Shown here: positions 20,446 to 29,242 of the stretch, one piece after another
Layout of the letters: every line of letters starts with the position of its first letter
How positions within the stretch are numbered: position 1 is the stretch's first letter
From: Acidobacteriota bacterium
Lineage (GTDB): Bacteria > Acidobacteriota > Vicinamibacteria > Vicinamibacterales > UBA8438
Assembly (NCBI GenBank): GCA_009838525.1
Contig: VXRJ01000035.1
Coordinates: 133,462 to 197,461, forward strand
Direction: 5' to 3'
Length of the DNA stretch: 64,000 nucleotides
Notes under the pieces: generated by a model
What the model saw: the letters and a program-made list of their open reading frames with translations, nothing else
Database searches by the model: none
What the model was told of the DNA's origin: nothing
Made by a program: the position numbers and the translations under genes

Positions 20446-21291
20446 TCAGCCCACCAGCGGGGATTCCTGCACCCGGCGTTCGCCCGGTCCGTCGTAGGCG
20501 TGCTTCGACGGATCGATCAGGCGCATGGCCTCCTGGCGGCGCGTTTCCTCGATCGCATGAGCCACGAGGCCCGGGACGCGCGCGATGGTGAAGAGCATCG
20601 TTGCCGTCTCGGCGTCGAGTCCCAGGTCGCCCGCGACGGCGGCGATGGCGCCGTCGACGTTCAGCGAAACGGTCGGCAGTCCGCTTGCTGCCCGGCGTTC
20701 GATCAGCTCCTGCTCGATCGCTCGGGCGAGTTGCGTGTGACCGCCTTCGAGCTCCAGCTCGAACGCGAGTTGCATCAGCCGTGCCGCCCGCGGGTCGCGC
20801 ATATGTTGGCGGTGGCCGAAACCGGGCGGCGTCTGTCCGGTGGCGCTCATCTGATCGAGCAGCCGACGGGCGGCGTCGTCGTACGACACCCAGTCACCCA
20901 CCAGCGCAAGTCCGTCATCCAGGAGGCGCATGCAGCTCTCGATGCTGCCGCCACCGCCAAGCCGTGAGCCGAGGGCGAGAAGGCCGGCCGCCGCCGCCGC
21001 GCGGAGCGGCGCCCCCGTGCTCGCGACGTTTCGGGCCGCGACGGTGGCGGGCGGCGTCGCACCATGGTCAATCGTCGAGATCAGCAGCGCGTCCATTACG
21101 CGGCTGACGGTACGGTCCGGCAGCTCCCCCGTCAGGACCAGATAGATGGCGTCGCTGAACGACACCCGTCCCATCAACTCGTCGACCGGATAGCCACGCA
21201 GCAACACCTTGTTGGGTTCCACCTGCGTGATAGCGGTCGGCCAGCGCTCGGACGGCTCGGCGCGTGTCGTCGTCGAAGGGGGAGTACTCAT
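20446..21291 (-). CDS. Short citrate synthase-like protein (citryl-CoA lyase-type)
   Basis: 281 aa, much shorter than citrate synthase (about 430) and close to the length of the citrate synthase-like domain of ATP-citrate lyase. Catalytic residues are visible: His76 in STIDHGATP, His160 in PGFGHRQHMRD and Asp213 in SLNVDGAIAAV. It may cleave or form citryl-CoA or a methylcitrate-like compound; the direction cannot be told. The N-terminus ITQVEPNKVLLRGYPVDELM fits the family. It diverges from the DUF3179 gene. Confidence 0.75.
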   Translation of the reverse strand: MSTPPSTTTRAEPSERWPTAITQVEPNKVLLRGYPVDELMGRVSFSDAIYLVLTGELPDRTVSRVMDALLISTIDHGATPPATVAARNVASTGAPLRAAAAAGLLALGSRLGGGGSIESCMRLLDDGLALVGDWVSYDDAARRLLDQMSATGQTPPGFGHRQHMRDPRAARLMQLAFELELEGGHTQLARAIEQELIERRAASGLPTVSLNVDGAIAAVAGDLGLDAETATMLFTIARVPGLVAHAIEETRRQEAMRLIDPSKHAYDGPGERRVQESPLVG

Positions 21292-21365
21292 TTTCTTCGC
21301 CTCGCTTCCTGAGCCTCGCGGCAGGGGCTATGATGGCTGACAGCCGCGAGATAGGGAAGTTGAAG

Positions 21366-22904
21366 ATGCAACCGGAGCGTACATCATCGCCCGTCGGATT
21401 CCGTATGACGGTACTGCTGTTGGCGACGGCCCTCTGGCTGCTGCCGGTGGCGGCCGCCACGCCGGTGGCCGCACAGCCGCGCGCCACAGAAGGGGATCAC
21501 CCCGACATTCGTCTTTTCTTTCTGGCTCTCGACCAGGACCGTGACAAGGCCGCGGAGGCGCTCGACCAGATTGCCGAGCAGTGGCGCGACGGCTACGCGG
21601 GCATGCTCTGGGACCTTATCCGGTTCTACCCTCCGCCGCGCGATCCGGCGCCAGCGTTCTCGACGGATCCGACCGACCCCACTAATCAGACCCGCGAGTT
21701 GGAGCCGCCGCCGGTAGAGTCGCCCGGTACGCGGGTCTGGCGCGACCTGATGGGGTTCCTGGAGGACCAGACAGGCCAGCGATTCCGCGGCAGTCTCGTG
21801 CGCGCGCACCAGTGGATCTGGGCCCAGCCGTACGATCCGCACCCCGACTACCCCTTCTTCAAGGGCGTCTGGTACCGCGAGATAGACCCTGCGTTTGCCG
21901 ACTTCTTTCCTCCCGGCACGGAGACGTTGATTCGGCTCGACGAGATTGACTGGGGCGGCGTTCCGGTCAACGGCATTCCTCCGCTCGAGTACTCCGAGTA
22001 CGTCGGCGCGAACGACGATGCCGCCGACTACCTGGACGACGACGACATCGTCTTCGGCATCGCCGCCGGTGGAGAGATGCGAGCCTATCCGAAACGAATC
22101 CTGGCGTGGCACGAGATGGCGCTCGACCAGGTCGGCGGCATCGAGTTGACGATCGTCTACTGCACGCTCTGCGGTACGGTCATCCCGTACGAGAGCGTTG
22201 TCGATGGCCGGCACATCAAGTTCGGCACGAGCGGCCTGCTCTACCGGTCGAACAAGCTGATGTTCGACCATGGCACCAAGAGCCTGTGGAACACGTTCGA
22301 GGGGGTGCCGGTGGTGGGTGCGCTGGTGGGCAGCGGACTCCGGCTTACGCATCGCGCCGTAGTGACCACGACGTGGGGCGAGTGGCGGCGGATGCACCCC
22401 GGGACGACGGTGCTCACCCTCGCCACCGGCCACGAGCGGGACTATGGCGAAGGCGTGGCGTACCGCGACTATTTCTCGACGGATGCGCTGATGTTCCCCG
22501 TTCCGGACCTGGACGACCATCCGGACGGCGAACTGGACAACAAGGACGAGGTGCTGACGCTGCTGCTCGAGGATGCGGCCGGACAACGCCAGCCGCTTGC
22601 GATTTCGACGGAGTTTCTCGAGGACAACCGGCTCCACCCGGAACAGCATGCCGGTCGGCGCCTGCTGGTGGTGACGACCGGGGAGGGTGCGAACCGCGTC
22701 TTCGACCCGGGCGACAGCAACTTCGTCCGGCTCGAGGGCGACCTCGTGGTGGTGGACGCGGACGGCGGGCGATGGCAGGTGACGGAGGATGCACTGGTGC
22801 ACGCGGACAATCCGTCCCGGCGCCTCCCGCGGGTGGCGGCGCAGCGGGCGTTCTGGTTCGGCTGGCGGGCCCAGTTCCCGGAGACCCGCCTGGTGCGCGA
22901 CTAG
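21366..22904 (+). CDS. DUF3179 domain-containing secreted protein
   Basis: 512 aa with an N-terminal hydrophobic export signal (residues 15-35, ending VAAQPR). The DUF3179 core has IVYCTLCGTVIPYE, KFGTSGLLYRSNKLMFDHGT, LWNTFEGVPVVG and the Cys pair CTLC. The biochemical role of the family is unknown; the Cys pair could bind a metal or be redox-active (inference). The ATG at 21366 has AGGGAAG upstream. Two inverted repeats of family A follow the gene. Confidence 0.85.
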   Translation: MQPERTSSPVGFRMTVLLLATALWLLPVAAATPVAAQPRATEGDHPDIRLFFLALDQDRDKAAEALDQIAEQWRDGYAGMLWDLIRFYPPPRDPAPAFSTDPTDPTNQTRELEPPPVESPGTRVWRDLMGFLEDQTGQRFRGSLVRAHQWIWAQPYDPHPDYPFFKGVWYREIDPAFADFFPPGTETLIRLDEIDWGGVPVNGIPPLEYSEYVGANDDAADYLDDDDIVFGIAAGGEMRAYPKRILAWHEMALDQVGGIELTIVYCTLCGTVIPYESVVDGRHIKFGTSGLLYRSNKLMFDHGTKSLWNTFEGVPVVGALVGSGLRLTHRAVVTTTWGEWRRMHPGTTVLTLATGHERDYGEGVAYRDYFSTDALMFPVPDLDDHPDGELDNKDEVLTLLLEDAAGQRQPLAISTEFLEDNRLHPEQHAGRRLLVVTTGEGANRVFDPGDSNFVRLEGDLVVVDADGGRWQVTEDALVHADNPSRRLPRVAAQRAFWFGWRAQFPETRLVRD

Positions 22905-22924
22905 CAGCTCGGGTTGCCAGGTCC

Positions 22925-22977
22925 GCCGGCCTCCAGGCCGGCAAGAGAAAAAAGTCGATGCCGGCCTGGAGGCCGGC
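22925..22977. repeat. Palindromic repeat family A, two copies in opposite orientation
   Basis: GCCGGCC-TCCA-GGCCGGC at 22925-22942 and GCCGGCC-TGGA-GGCCGGC at 22960-22977, separated by 17 A-rich bases. The loops are complementary, so the two units also form one large inverted repeat. They lie 20 bases after the DUF3179 stop. Confidence 0.65.
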
Positions 22978-23088
22978 GCACCGTAGTGAAGCCGCTAGGC
23001 GAATCGGGTTCGGATCGGCTAGGCTAGTGCCTTCCGAGCGGCGGTATCTTGTAGTGGCGGTGACGGGAGACTCGAAGGAGCAGGCACG

Positions 23089-23619
23089 ATGAAGCTACTC
23101 TGGACCCTGACTCTGGCGGCGGCGGTTCTTGCGCTCGGCGCGACCGGCGCCCAGGCGCAAGATCTGCAGGTGGGTGACGACGCGCCCGCCTTCGACCTGC
23201 CGGGGAGCGACGGAAATACCCACAGCCTCGGGCAGTACGCCGGACGCACCGTCGTGCTGGCGTGGTTCCCGAAGGCCTTCACCGGTGGTTGAACGGCCGA
23301 ATGCAAGTCGCTGCGTGAGTCCAGCGACCAACTTCAGCAGTTCGATCTGGCGTACTTCATGGTGAGCGTTGACGATGCGCAGACGAACCGGGAGTTCGCC
23401 GAATCGCTCGGGGCCGATTTCCCGATCCTGAGCGATCCCGGCAAGGGCGTGGCCCGGGCCTACGGCGTCGTTAACGCCGAGCGGGAGTTGCCGTTCCGGT
23501 GGACATACATCATCGGCGCGGACGGCAAGATCCTCTCGATCGACAAGGACGTGACCCCCAACACGGCGGGTGCGGATCTCGTGGCGGACTTGACGCGGCT
23601 GGACGTTCCGCGTCAGTAG
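23089..23619 (+). CDS. Peroxiredoxin, probable selenoprotein (TGA = Sec68)
   Basis: 176 aa if the TGA at 23290-23292 is read as selenocysteine. A signal peptide (ending QAQ) precedes a thioredoxin-fold AhpC/TSA domain: VGDDAPAFDLPGSDG, then WFPKAFTGG-U-TAECKSLRE, VSVDDAQTNREFAESLGADF, YIIGADGKILSIDK. Reading through the TGA keeps frame and homology on both sides. The Sec takes the place of the peroxidatic Cys of BCP-type peroxiredoxins, with Cys72 as possible resolving residue. A 7-bp hairpin stands 14 bases after the TGA. It would reduce peroxides in the periplasm. No selA, selB, selC or selD is in this window. Confidence 0.85.
23307..23328 (+). promoter_or_regulatory. Candidate bacterial SECIS hairpin
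   Basis: Stem GTCGCTG (23307-23313) pairs perfectly with CAGCGAC (23322-23328) around an 8-base loop CGTGAGTC. The loop starts 21 bases after the TGA and has G in its second position, as expected for SelB-binding hairpins within coding sequence. Confidence 0.65.
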
Positions 23620-23758
23620 CGAAGACCGGAACGGGCCGCGGGAACGCACGCTGGTGGAGGCGACGCAAGATCCGCCGACATCGGGCCCGGGCCCGCCGGC
23701 AATTGCACTACCGTGTCCAGGAGCTATGGACAGCGCGGCCGCTGTGCGCAGCGTGGCG

Positions 23759-23980
23759 TCAGTCGGATGACCGGGAGGAAGAAGACGATGACGCTTCCGA
23801 GGACTGCGCCTTCTCGTCGATGCGAACCTCTTCCTTGAAGCCGCGAATCGCTTGACCGAGCCCCTTGCCGAGGCCTGACAGCCGCTTCGCACCGAAGATG
23901 AGGATCACGATGGCGAGAATGACGATCAGTTCCAACGGACCGACCGGCCCAAGCAGCGCGAGCATCAGTCCAGAGTGCAT
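23759..23980 (-). CDS. tatA: Sec-independent protein translocase subunit TatA/TatB-like
   Basis: 73 aa. A short N-terminal transmembrane helix (LELIVILAIVILIFGAKRL) with the conserved FG-hinge is followed by an amphipathic helix (GLGKGLGQAIRGFKEEV) and an acidic, Ser-rich tail. Size and motif fit TatA/E better than TatB. It would form the pore of the twin-arginine export system. A GAGAGG ribosome site precedes the ATG. Confidence 0.9.
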   Translation of the reverse strand: MHSGLMLALLGPVGPLELIVILAIVILIFGAKRLSGLGKGLGQAIRGFKEEVRIDEKAQSSEASSSSSSRSSD

Positions 23981-24075
23981 GTTCTGACCTCTCTTCCGGG
24001 GCGTTCCTGCCCTGGATCACGACCCGCCCCGCGAGCAGATCGTCCCCAGAATATCACGTCCGGCGGCGCATAGGG

Positions 24076-25596
24076 ATGACCGACAAGACCACAGCCCGCA
24101 ACCCGGACGTGCAGGCGACCGAAGCCGCGCAGGCCCGTTTTGACGCGGCCCGGCGGCGGGTCGGGCTGATCCTCGGTCCCGCGCTCTTCGTGCTGTTGCT
24201 CCTAGCGCCGCTCGAGGCGCTGACGCCGGAGGGACAGCGTCTGGCTGCCGTCACGGCGCTGGTTGTCGTTTTCTGGACCACCGAGGCGCTGCCGCTTGCG
24301 GTTACCGCACTGCTCGGACCGGTGCTCGCGGTCATTCTGCGCGTGGCGCCGGTCGGCACCGTACTGGCGCCATTCGCCCACCCGCTCATCTTCCTCTTCA
24401 TCGGAAGCTTCATCCTGGCCCAGGCGCTGTTCGTTCACCGCGTGAACGAGCGGATCGCGTACGCCGTGCTGTCGCTCCGCATGATCGGCGCCCGGCCGAC
24501 GCGAATACTGATCGCGTATGGCGCCCTCGCCGCGTTCCTGTCCGCCTGGATGAGCAATACCGCGACGACCGCGATGCTGGTACCCATCGGCATCTCGCTC
24601 GTCGTCTTCATGGAGTCGGCCGGCGACCTTCCGAAGCGTTACGCAACCGCGCTGATGCTGATGACGGCGTACGGCTGCTCGATTGGCGGCATGGCGACCC
24701 CGGTCGGGACGCCGCCCAACATCATTGCGATTGCCGCGATTCAGGAACAGCTCGGCGTCCGGATCTCGTTCGTCGAGTGGATGCTCTTTGCCGTGCCGAT
24801 CACGGTCGTGTTCATGGCCATCGTCTTCGTCTATCTCAATTGGGCGGGACGGACCGGCATCCGCGAGATCCCCGGCGCGGAGAAGATCATCGCGGAGCGC
24901 CGGGCGGCGCTCGGGCCCTGGAAGCCGGGCGAGCGGAACGCCATCATCGCCTTCGGGGTTACGGTCTCGCTCTGGGTCGGTCCCGGTCTCCTGCCGCTTG
25001 TGCTGGGCCGTGAACACCCGTTTGCCGTCGCCGTGCTCGGAAGCATGCCGGAGGCGGTCGCCGCGCTGACCGGCGCCATCCTGCTGTTTCTGTTGCCGAT
25101 CAGCCGGACCGAGCGAAGCACGCTCACGTGGAAGCAGGCGGCGCAGATCGACTGGGGCACCATTCTCCTGTTCGGCGGCGGGCTCTCGCTCGGTACGCTG
25201 TCGGGCGCGACAGGCCTGGCGCAGGTTGTGGGCGAGGGAATCACGGGCCTCGTTCCTTCCAACGACGTCGTACCGATCACCATCGCCGCGACGCTCTTCA
25301 CGGTAGTGCTTTCGAACACGATGTCGAACACCGCCGCCGCGAACATTGCCGTGCCGATTGTCATCGCCATCGCGGTCGCGGCCGGCGTAGACCCGATTCC
25401 GCCGGCCATCGCCGCCGCCCTCGGCGCGTCGGTCGCGGTCGTCCTCCCGGTCTCGACGCCGCCGAACGCCATCGTCTATGCCTCTGGCCGCATACCGATC
25501 ACCAAGATGATCCAGTACGGCCTCCTGATGGGCTTCCTCGCCATTGTGCTCGTTCCCATCGTCACGCTCGCGGTCCTGTCTGTCGTTCGCGGCTAG
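24076..25596 (+). CDS. SLC13/DASS-family sodium:anion symporter
   Basis: 506 aa with about 11-12 hydrophobic segments. The two inverted SNT motifs of the divalent anion:Na+ symporter family are present: SNTATTAMLVPIGIS and LSNTMSNTAAANIAVP, each followed by a proline hairpin (TPVGTPPNII and VSTPPNAIVYA). The substrate would be a di- or tricarboxylate, sulfate or phosphate; the sequence does not decide. The N-terminus is a cytoplasmic charged stretch. Confidence 0.9.
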   Translation: MTDKTTARNPDVQATEAAQARFDAARRRVGLILGPALFVLLLLAPLEALTPEGQRLAAVTALVVVFWTTEALPLAVTALLGPVLAVILRVAPVGTVLAPFAHPLIFLFIGSFILAQALFVHRVNERIAYAVLSLRMIGARPTRILIAYGALAAFLSAWMSNTATTAMLVPIGISLVVFMESAGDLPKRYATALMLMTAYGCSIGGMATPVGTPPNIIAIAAIQEQLGVRISFVEWMLFAVPITVVFMAIVFVYLNWAGRTGIREIPGAEKIIAERRAALGPWKPGERNAIIAFGVTVSLWVGPGLLPLVLGREHPFAVAVLGSMPEAVAALTGAILLFLLPISRTERSTLTWKQAAQIDWGTILLFGGGLSLGTLSGATGLAQVVGEGITGLVPSNDVVPITIAATLFTVVLSNTMSNTAAANIAVPIVIAIAVAAGVDPIPPAIAAALGASVAVVLPVSTPPNAIVYASGRIPITKMIQYGLLMGFLAIVLVPIVTLAVLSVVRG

Positions 25597-25694
25597 GAGC
25601 CCACTCGAGCGACTCGGGAGGGAAGGTCCGCCGGCGGTCCGCGGCGCGCGTCAACCTGAAGTCCGCATGCTATTCTGGCAACAGGTATCAGCGA

Positions 25695-27167
25695 GTGCGG
25701 GGACTGTTGCGACTGCCGGGTGTGCGACATCTGCACGAGCGGCAGTTGCTTTTTCCTGCGCTCGTGCTGCTTGTCGTGGCGGGTGTTCTGATCCACGGAG
25801 CGCTCGATCGCGAGCAGGCGGCACGGGCCGACCTGGGCAGCACCGATACGACCGCCGCGGAGTCGGTCGGCGCCGACCAGCGGGAGACGAGCGTTCCGGT
25901 GCGGGCGCCGTCCGGCCCGCTGCTGTCACTCCGGGGCGATCTTGAGAAGACGCCGCTGACCTACTTCTCGGACTACTGGGCACAGTTGGCTTCGGAGATG
26001 GGCGCGCACCTGCTGAAGGTGGGCGCGACGGGAGAAAGCGGCCTCGTGGTCGAGCCGGGACTGGCGGTCACGTCGATCGTCGCGGCGGACGCGTTGATGG
26101 CGGTGGAGGCGCGATCCCGGTTGAAAGCGGCGAGCCGCGAGACGGCCGAGACGACCGAGAACGTTGACGAGGCGACCGGCACGGCGACCGACGACGACGC
26201 CGATGTCGAGGCCGACCCCTGGGCGCTGGCGTCCTCGGGCGTCCGCGCCATCGATCGAGAGGAAGGCCTGGCGCTCGTTGAGGTTGATGACGGACTGCCG
26301 CAGTTCGCCCACGGCGATGCGCGGGGGCTTGCCTCCGGTTCGTATGTCGGCGCGGTGACGCTTGATCGCGCGGGAGCGCCTTCCATCACACCGGGCTACC
26401 TGGTTTCCGCAGCGGCCGACGGCAGCCTGGAGCTCTCCTTTGGGCCGCCTGCGAGCGGGCTGGCGGCGGTGGTCGATCTGGACGGCTTCCTGGTCGGCGT
26501 TACGTATCTTGCTCCCGACGGGGCGCGGGCAATGGCGGTTGACGCGCTCAGGCGCAAGCTGGATGCAATGGTCCAGCCGGAGCCCTGCCGCGCAATCTCG
26601 GTCGCGCAGCTCGACGTCGGCGTGCTTGACCTGCTTGGGAGACGCGGGCTGCTGATCGATCGGGTCGTTGCATCCGCGTTCGCGCCGGAGCCCTCGTTGC
26701 GCGCGGGCGACGTGTTGATCGAGTGGAACGGCGAGCCGGTCAACAGCGTCGAGGGGTTCGAAGCGAGCTACGACGCGCTGGAGGCGGGCCAACTGGTTCG
26801 CTATCGGGTCATCCGCGGTCGGCGGACTGTTGCGGGTGGTACGGTGCTGCCCGACGCTGAGTGCCGGGCCGAGGCGCCTGCCGTCGTGCGCCTCGCACGT
26901 CTCGGTCTGGAGGTCGAGTGGCGTGATGAAGCCGACGCGGGTGGCTGGATCGTGACGACCGTCGTGCCTGATGGTCCGGCTGGGCTGGCCGGGGTCGCCG
27001 AGGATGATCGGCTGCTGACCGTGGACGGACGCGCGGTCGCGGCGGGCGACAGCCCCCGGGCGCGCGCAGCGGTCGAACGTCTCGATACGAGCGACAGTCC
27101 GGTGCTCCTGAGTCTTGGCCGCGGAGACCGCGTTACGCTGGCTGCCATCACGCCCCCGGGCCTGTAG
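25695..27167 (+). CDS. PDZ-domain membrane protein with degenerate HtrA-like protease domain
   Basis: 490 aa. One N-terminal transmembrane helix (LLFPALVLLVVAGVLIHG, about residues 18-35), an acidic linker, a trypsin-like region and two PDZ domains (about 305-380 and 400-485; RAGDVLIEWNGEPV and AEDDRLLTVDGRAV). The protease region shows GESGLVVEPGLAVTSIVA, where the HtrA His is Val129, and PPASGLAAVVDLDGFLVGV, where the Ser loop is altered. It is probably an inactive scaffold or regulator. The GTG at 25695 is chosen because the helix follows; ribosome-site support is weak. Confidence 0.7.
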   Translation: MRGLLRLPGVRHLHERQLLFPALVLLVVAGVLIHGALDREQAARADLGSTDTTAAESVGADQRETSVPVRAPSGPLLSLRGDLEKTPLTYFSDYWAQLASEMGAHLLKVGATGESGLVVEPGLAVTSIVAADALMAVEARSRLKAASRETAETTENVDEATGTATDDDADVEADPWALASSGVRAIDREEGLALVEVDDGLPQFAHGDARGLASGSYVGAVTLDRAGAPSITPGYLVSAAADGSLELSFGPPASGLAAVVDLDGFLVGVTYLAPDGARAMAVDALRRKLDAMVQPEPCRAISVAQLDVGVLDLLGRRGLLIDRVVASAFAPEPSLRAGDVLIEWNGEPVNSVEGFEASYDALEAGQLVRYRVIRGRRTVAGGTVLPDAECRAEAPAVVRLARLGLEVEWRDEADAGGWIVTTVVPDGPAGLAGVAEDDRLLTVDGRAVAAGDSPRARAAVERLDTSDSPVLLSLGRGDRVTLAAITPPGL

Positions 27168-27175
27168 CCGTCGTT

Positions 27176-28621
27176 GTGTCTGCATCAGACCTCCTGGAAC
27201 GCGTCGGCGGCGCGCTCGCGCGGATCAGTTCGCGGCTCTCGGTCTGGCGCTGGGCCCGTGTCTGGCTGCGGAGTTCGTTCCTGCCGGAGCAGAACTACCT
27301 CATTATCCTGGCCGTCGTCGTCGGCGTCCTGACCGGCCTCGGGTCGGTCGGCTTCATCTACGTCCTGGAGATGGTCGCCGACTTCGCGCGCGGACCCGTC
27401 GCATCACTCTTCGATCGTTTCGGCGCGGCGCAACTGGTTCTCCTGCCGGCGCTTGGCGGATTGATGGTCGGCCCTCTCGTGCAGCGCTTCGCGAAAGAGG
27501 CGAAGGGCCACGGCGTGCCGGAGGTGATGACGGCGCTGGCGCGTTTCGGGGGCTACATTCGCAAGCGGGTGGTGACGGTCAAGGTAATCGCTTCCTCCCT
27601 CACCATCGGCTTTGGCGGCACCGCCGGCCGTGAAGGTCCGATGGTTCAGATCGGCGCTGCCATAGGGTCCATCGTCGGGCAGTGGACGCGGCTGACCACG
27701 ACGGATCTCCGCACTCTGGTGTCCTGCGGCGCCGCCGGCGGGGTGGCGGCGACGTTCAACGCGCCGATTGCCGGCGCCATCTTCTCGATGGAGGTCCTGA
27801 TCGGCCGGATCCGGACCGATTTCCTGCTGGTGCTGCTCACCTCGCTCAGCTCGTGCCTGGTGGCCCGCTACTTTCTGGGGAACTTCCCGGCGTTCATGGC
27901 GCCCACCTACAGCCTGGTGTCGCCGGCGGAAGTCCCGCTCTACTTCCTCATGGGGACCATCATGGGGGCGGCGGCAACTGCCTACGTCCGCATGCTCTAC
28001 TGGTCGGAAGACGTGTTCGGCCGGTGGCGGTTTCCCGAGTGGCTGAAGCCGGCGGTGGGCGGCCTGATGGTCGGTCTGGTAATCCGGTTCTTTCCGGAAG
28101 TGTACGGTTCGAGCTTCGAGGCGATTGAATCGGCGCTCTGGGTCCGGTTCGACGCCGACCTGCTCTGGTGGCTCTTCATTGCGGCCCTCGTCGCCAACTG
28201 CGCAACCCTCGGCTCGGGCGGGTCGGGTGGCGTGTTCGCGCCGAGCCTGTACATGGGGGCGATGCTGGGCGGTGTCTTCGGGTCCTTCGCGCACGCCTGG
28301 TTTCCTGACTGGACGGCCGGTTCCGGTGCCTATGCGATGGTGGGGATGGCCGCGTTCTTCGCAGCGGCCGCGAAGGCGCCGACCACGGCGATCATCATCC
28401 TCTTCGAGATGACGAACGACTATCGGATCATGCTGCCCCTGATGGCGGCCGTGGTGGGGAGCGTCTATATCTCGCACCGGTACTCGCCGTTCAGCATCTA
28501 CACGCTGCGGCTGCACCGGCGCGGAATCCCGTTCCCGTACGTCGACACGGAACAGCGGCCTACGTCGGAGGAGGCGCCGGCGACCTCCGGGCGTACGCCT
28601 CCCGAGACTGCCGGGGCGTGA
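27176..28621 (+). CDS. CLC-type chloride channel/antiporter
   Basis: 481 aa with about 10 hydrophobic segments. Selectivity motifs: KGHGVPEVM, GGTAGREGPMVQIGA (gating Glu in GREGP) and GSGGSGGVFAPSLYMGAMLG (GxFxP). No CBS domains follow, so it is the short bacterial form. It moves chloride, in many bacteria in exchange for protons. The GTG start lies 9 bases after the PDZ protein stop, so the two are probably cotranscribed. Confidence 0.93.
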   Translation: MSASDLLERVGGALARISSRLSVWRWARVWLRSSFLPEQNYLIILAVVVGVLTGLGSVGFIYVLEMVADFARGPVASLFDRFGAAQLVLLPALGGLMVGPLVQRFAKEAKGHGVPEVMTALARFGGYIRKRVVTVKVIASSLTIGFGGTAGREGPMVQIGAAIGSIVGQWTRLTTTDLRTLVSCGAAGGVAATFNAPIAGAIFSMEVLIGRIRTDFLLVLLTSLSSCLVARYFLGNFPAFMAPTYSLVSPAEVPLYFLMGTIMGAAATAYVRMLYWSEDVFGRWRFPEWLKPAVGGLMVGLVIRFFPEVYGSSFEAIESALWVRFDADLLWWLFIAALVANCATLGSGGSGGVFAPSLYMGAMLGGVFGSFAHAWFPDWTAGSGAYAMVGMAAFFAAAAKAPTTAIIILFEMTNDYRIMLPLMAAVVGSVYISHRYSPFSIYTLRLHRRGIPFPYVDTEQRPTSEEAPATSGRTPPETAGA

Positions 28622-28645
28622 CGCTCCGCTACCGGGCGTGACGCC

Positions 28646-29101
28646 TTACTGCGATTCCTGGCTGATGATGATCGACTCGAGCTCGGTCTGGTCGGTCGGA
28701 AGTTCCGTGTCGCCGGCAGGGAAGTCGTTCACCTCGAGCATGTAGGCGACAATATCGACGTAAGCCTGCGGACTGAGGCTCGCGGGAGCCCCCTGCGGCA
28801 TCGTCGTCCGTATGGCGACCACCATGTCGCCCACCGACAGGTCGCTCCAGCGGAAGTGGAACGGCGCGCCAATCAGCGCCGGGGCGATACCGTCGCCGAG
28901 CAGGTCGTCCAGGTGGCATTGCGCGCATTCCTGCTGGTACGACTCCAGGCCGCGCATCGCCTGCTCCGCGGTATAGACGGAGTCCATCGTGGTCTTCTGC
29001 TGCGCTGCCGCGTGCAGCGTGAACGCACCTGTCGCTGCCAGGAGCAGCGCCGCCGCTGCGACCGTCACCGTCACCCTGCCGTTCATCCGTGCTGCGCTCA
29101 T
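28646..29101 (-). CDS. Periplasmic c-type cytochrome, single heme
   Basis: 151 aa with a signal peptide ending near HAAAQQ. The heme site is C59-A-Q-C62-H63, and the distal Met is probably in TTMPQGAPASLS. The pattern YVDIVAYMLEVNDFPAG is typical of class I cytochromes that accept electrons from quinoproteins. ATG 29101 is chosen; an internal ATG 15 bases later would also keep the signal. It could serve the PQQ dehydrogenases encoded 20 kb away (inference). Confidence 0.88.
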   Translation of the reverse strand: MSAARMNGRVTVTVAAAALLLAATGAFTLHAAAQQKTTMDSVYTAEQAMRGLESYQQECAQCHLDDLLGDGIAPALIGAPFHFRWSDLSVGDMVVAIRTTMPQGAPASLSPQAYVDIVAYMLEVNDFPAGDTELPTDQTELESIIISQESQ

Positions 29102-29242
29102 GGCCCCCTCGTCAGTCGTGTCGATCAGTGAGATCCGTGCCGCCGGGCCGGTCGTGCAACGCCGGCCAAACCCGGTCACTATACCAGTACGCGGTGGATG
29201 GCTGCGGGGCGGCTGCCGGCCCGCTGGGCCGGATTGCCCGCG

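Noticed and set aside
23290-23292. Peroxiredoxin as a pseudogene ended by a nonsense codon
   Set aside because: Frame and homology continue on both sides, the TGA is at the catalytic position, and a SECIS-like hairpin follows; a random stop is less likely.
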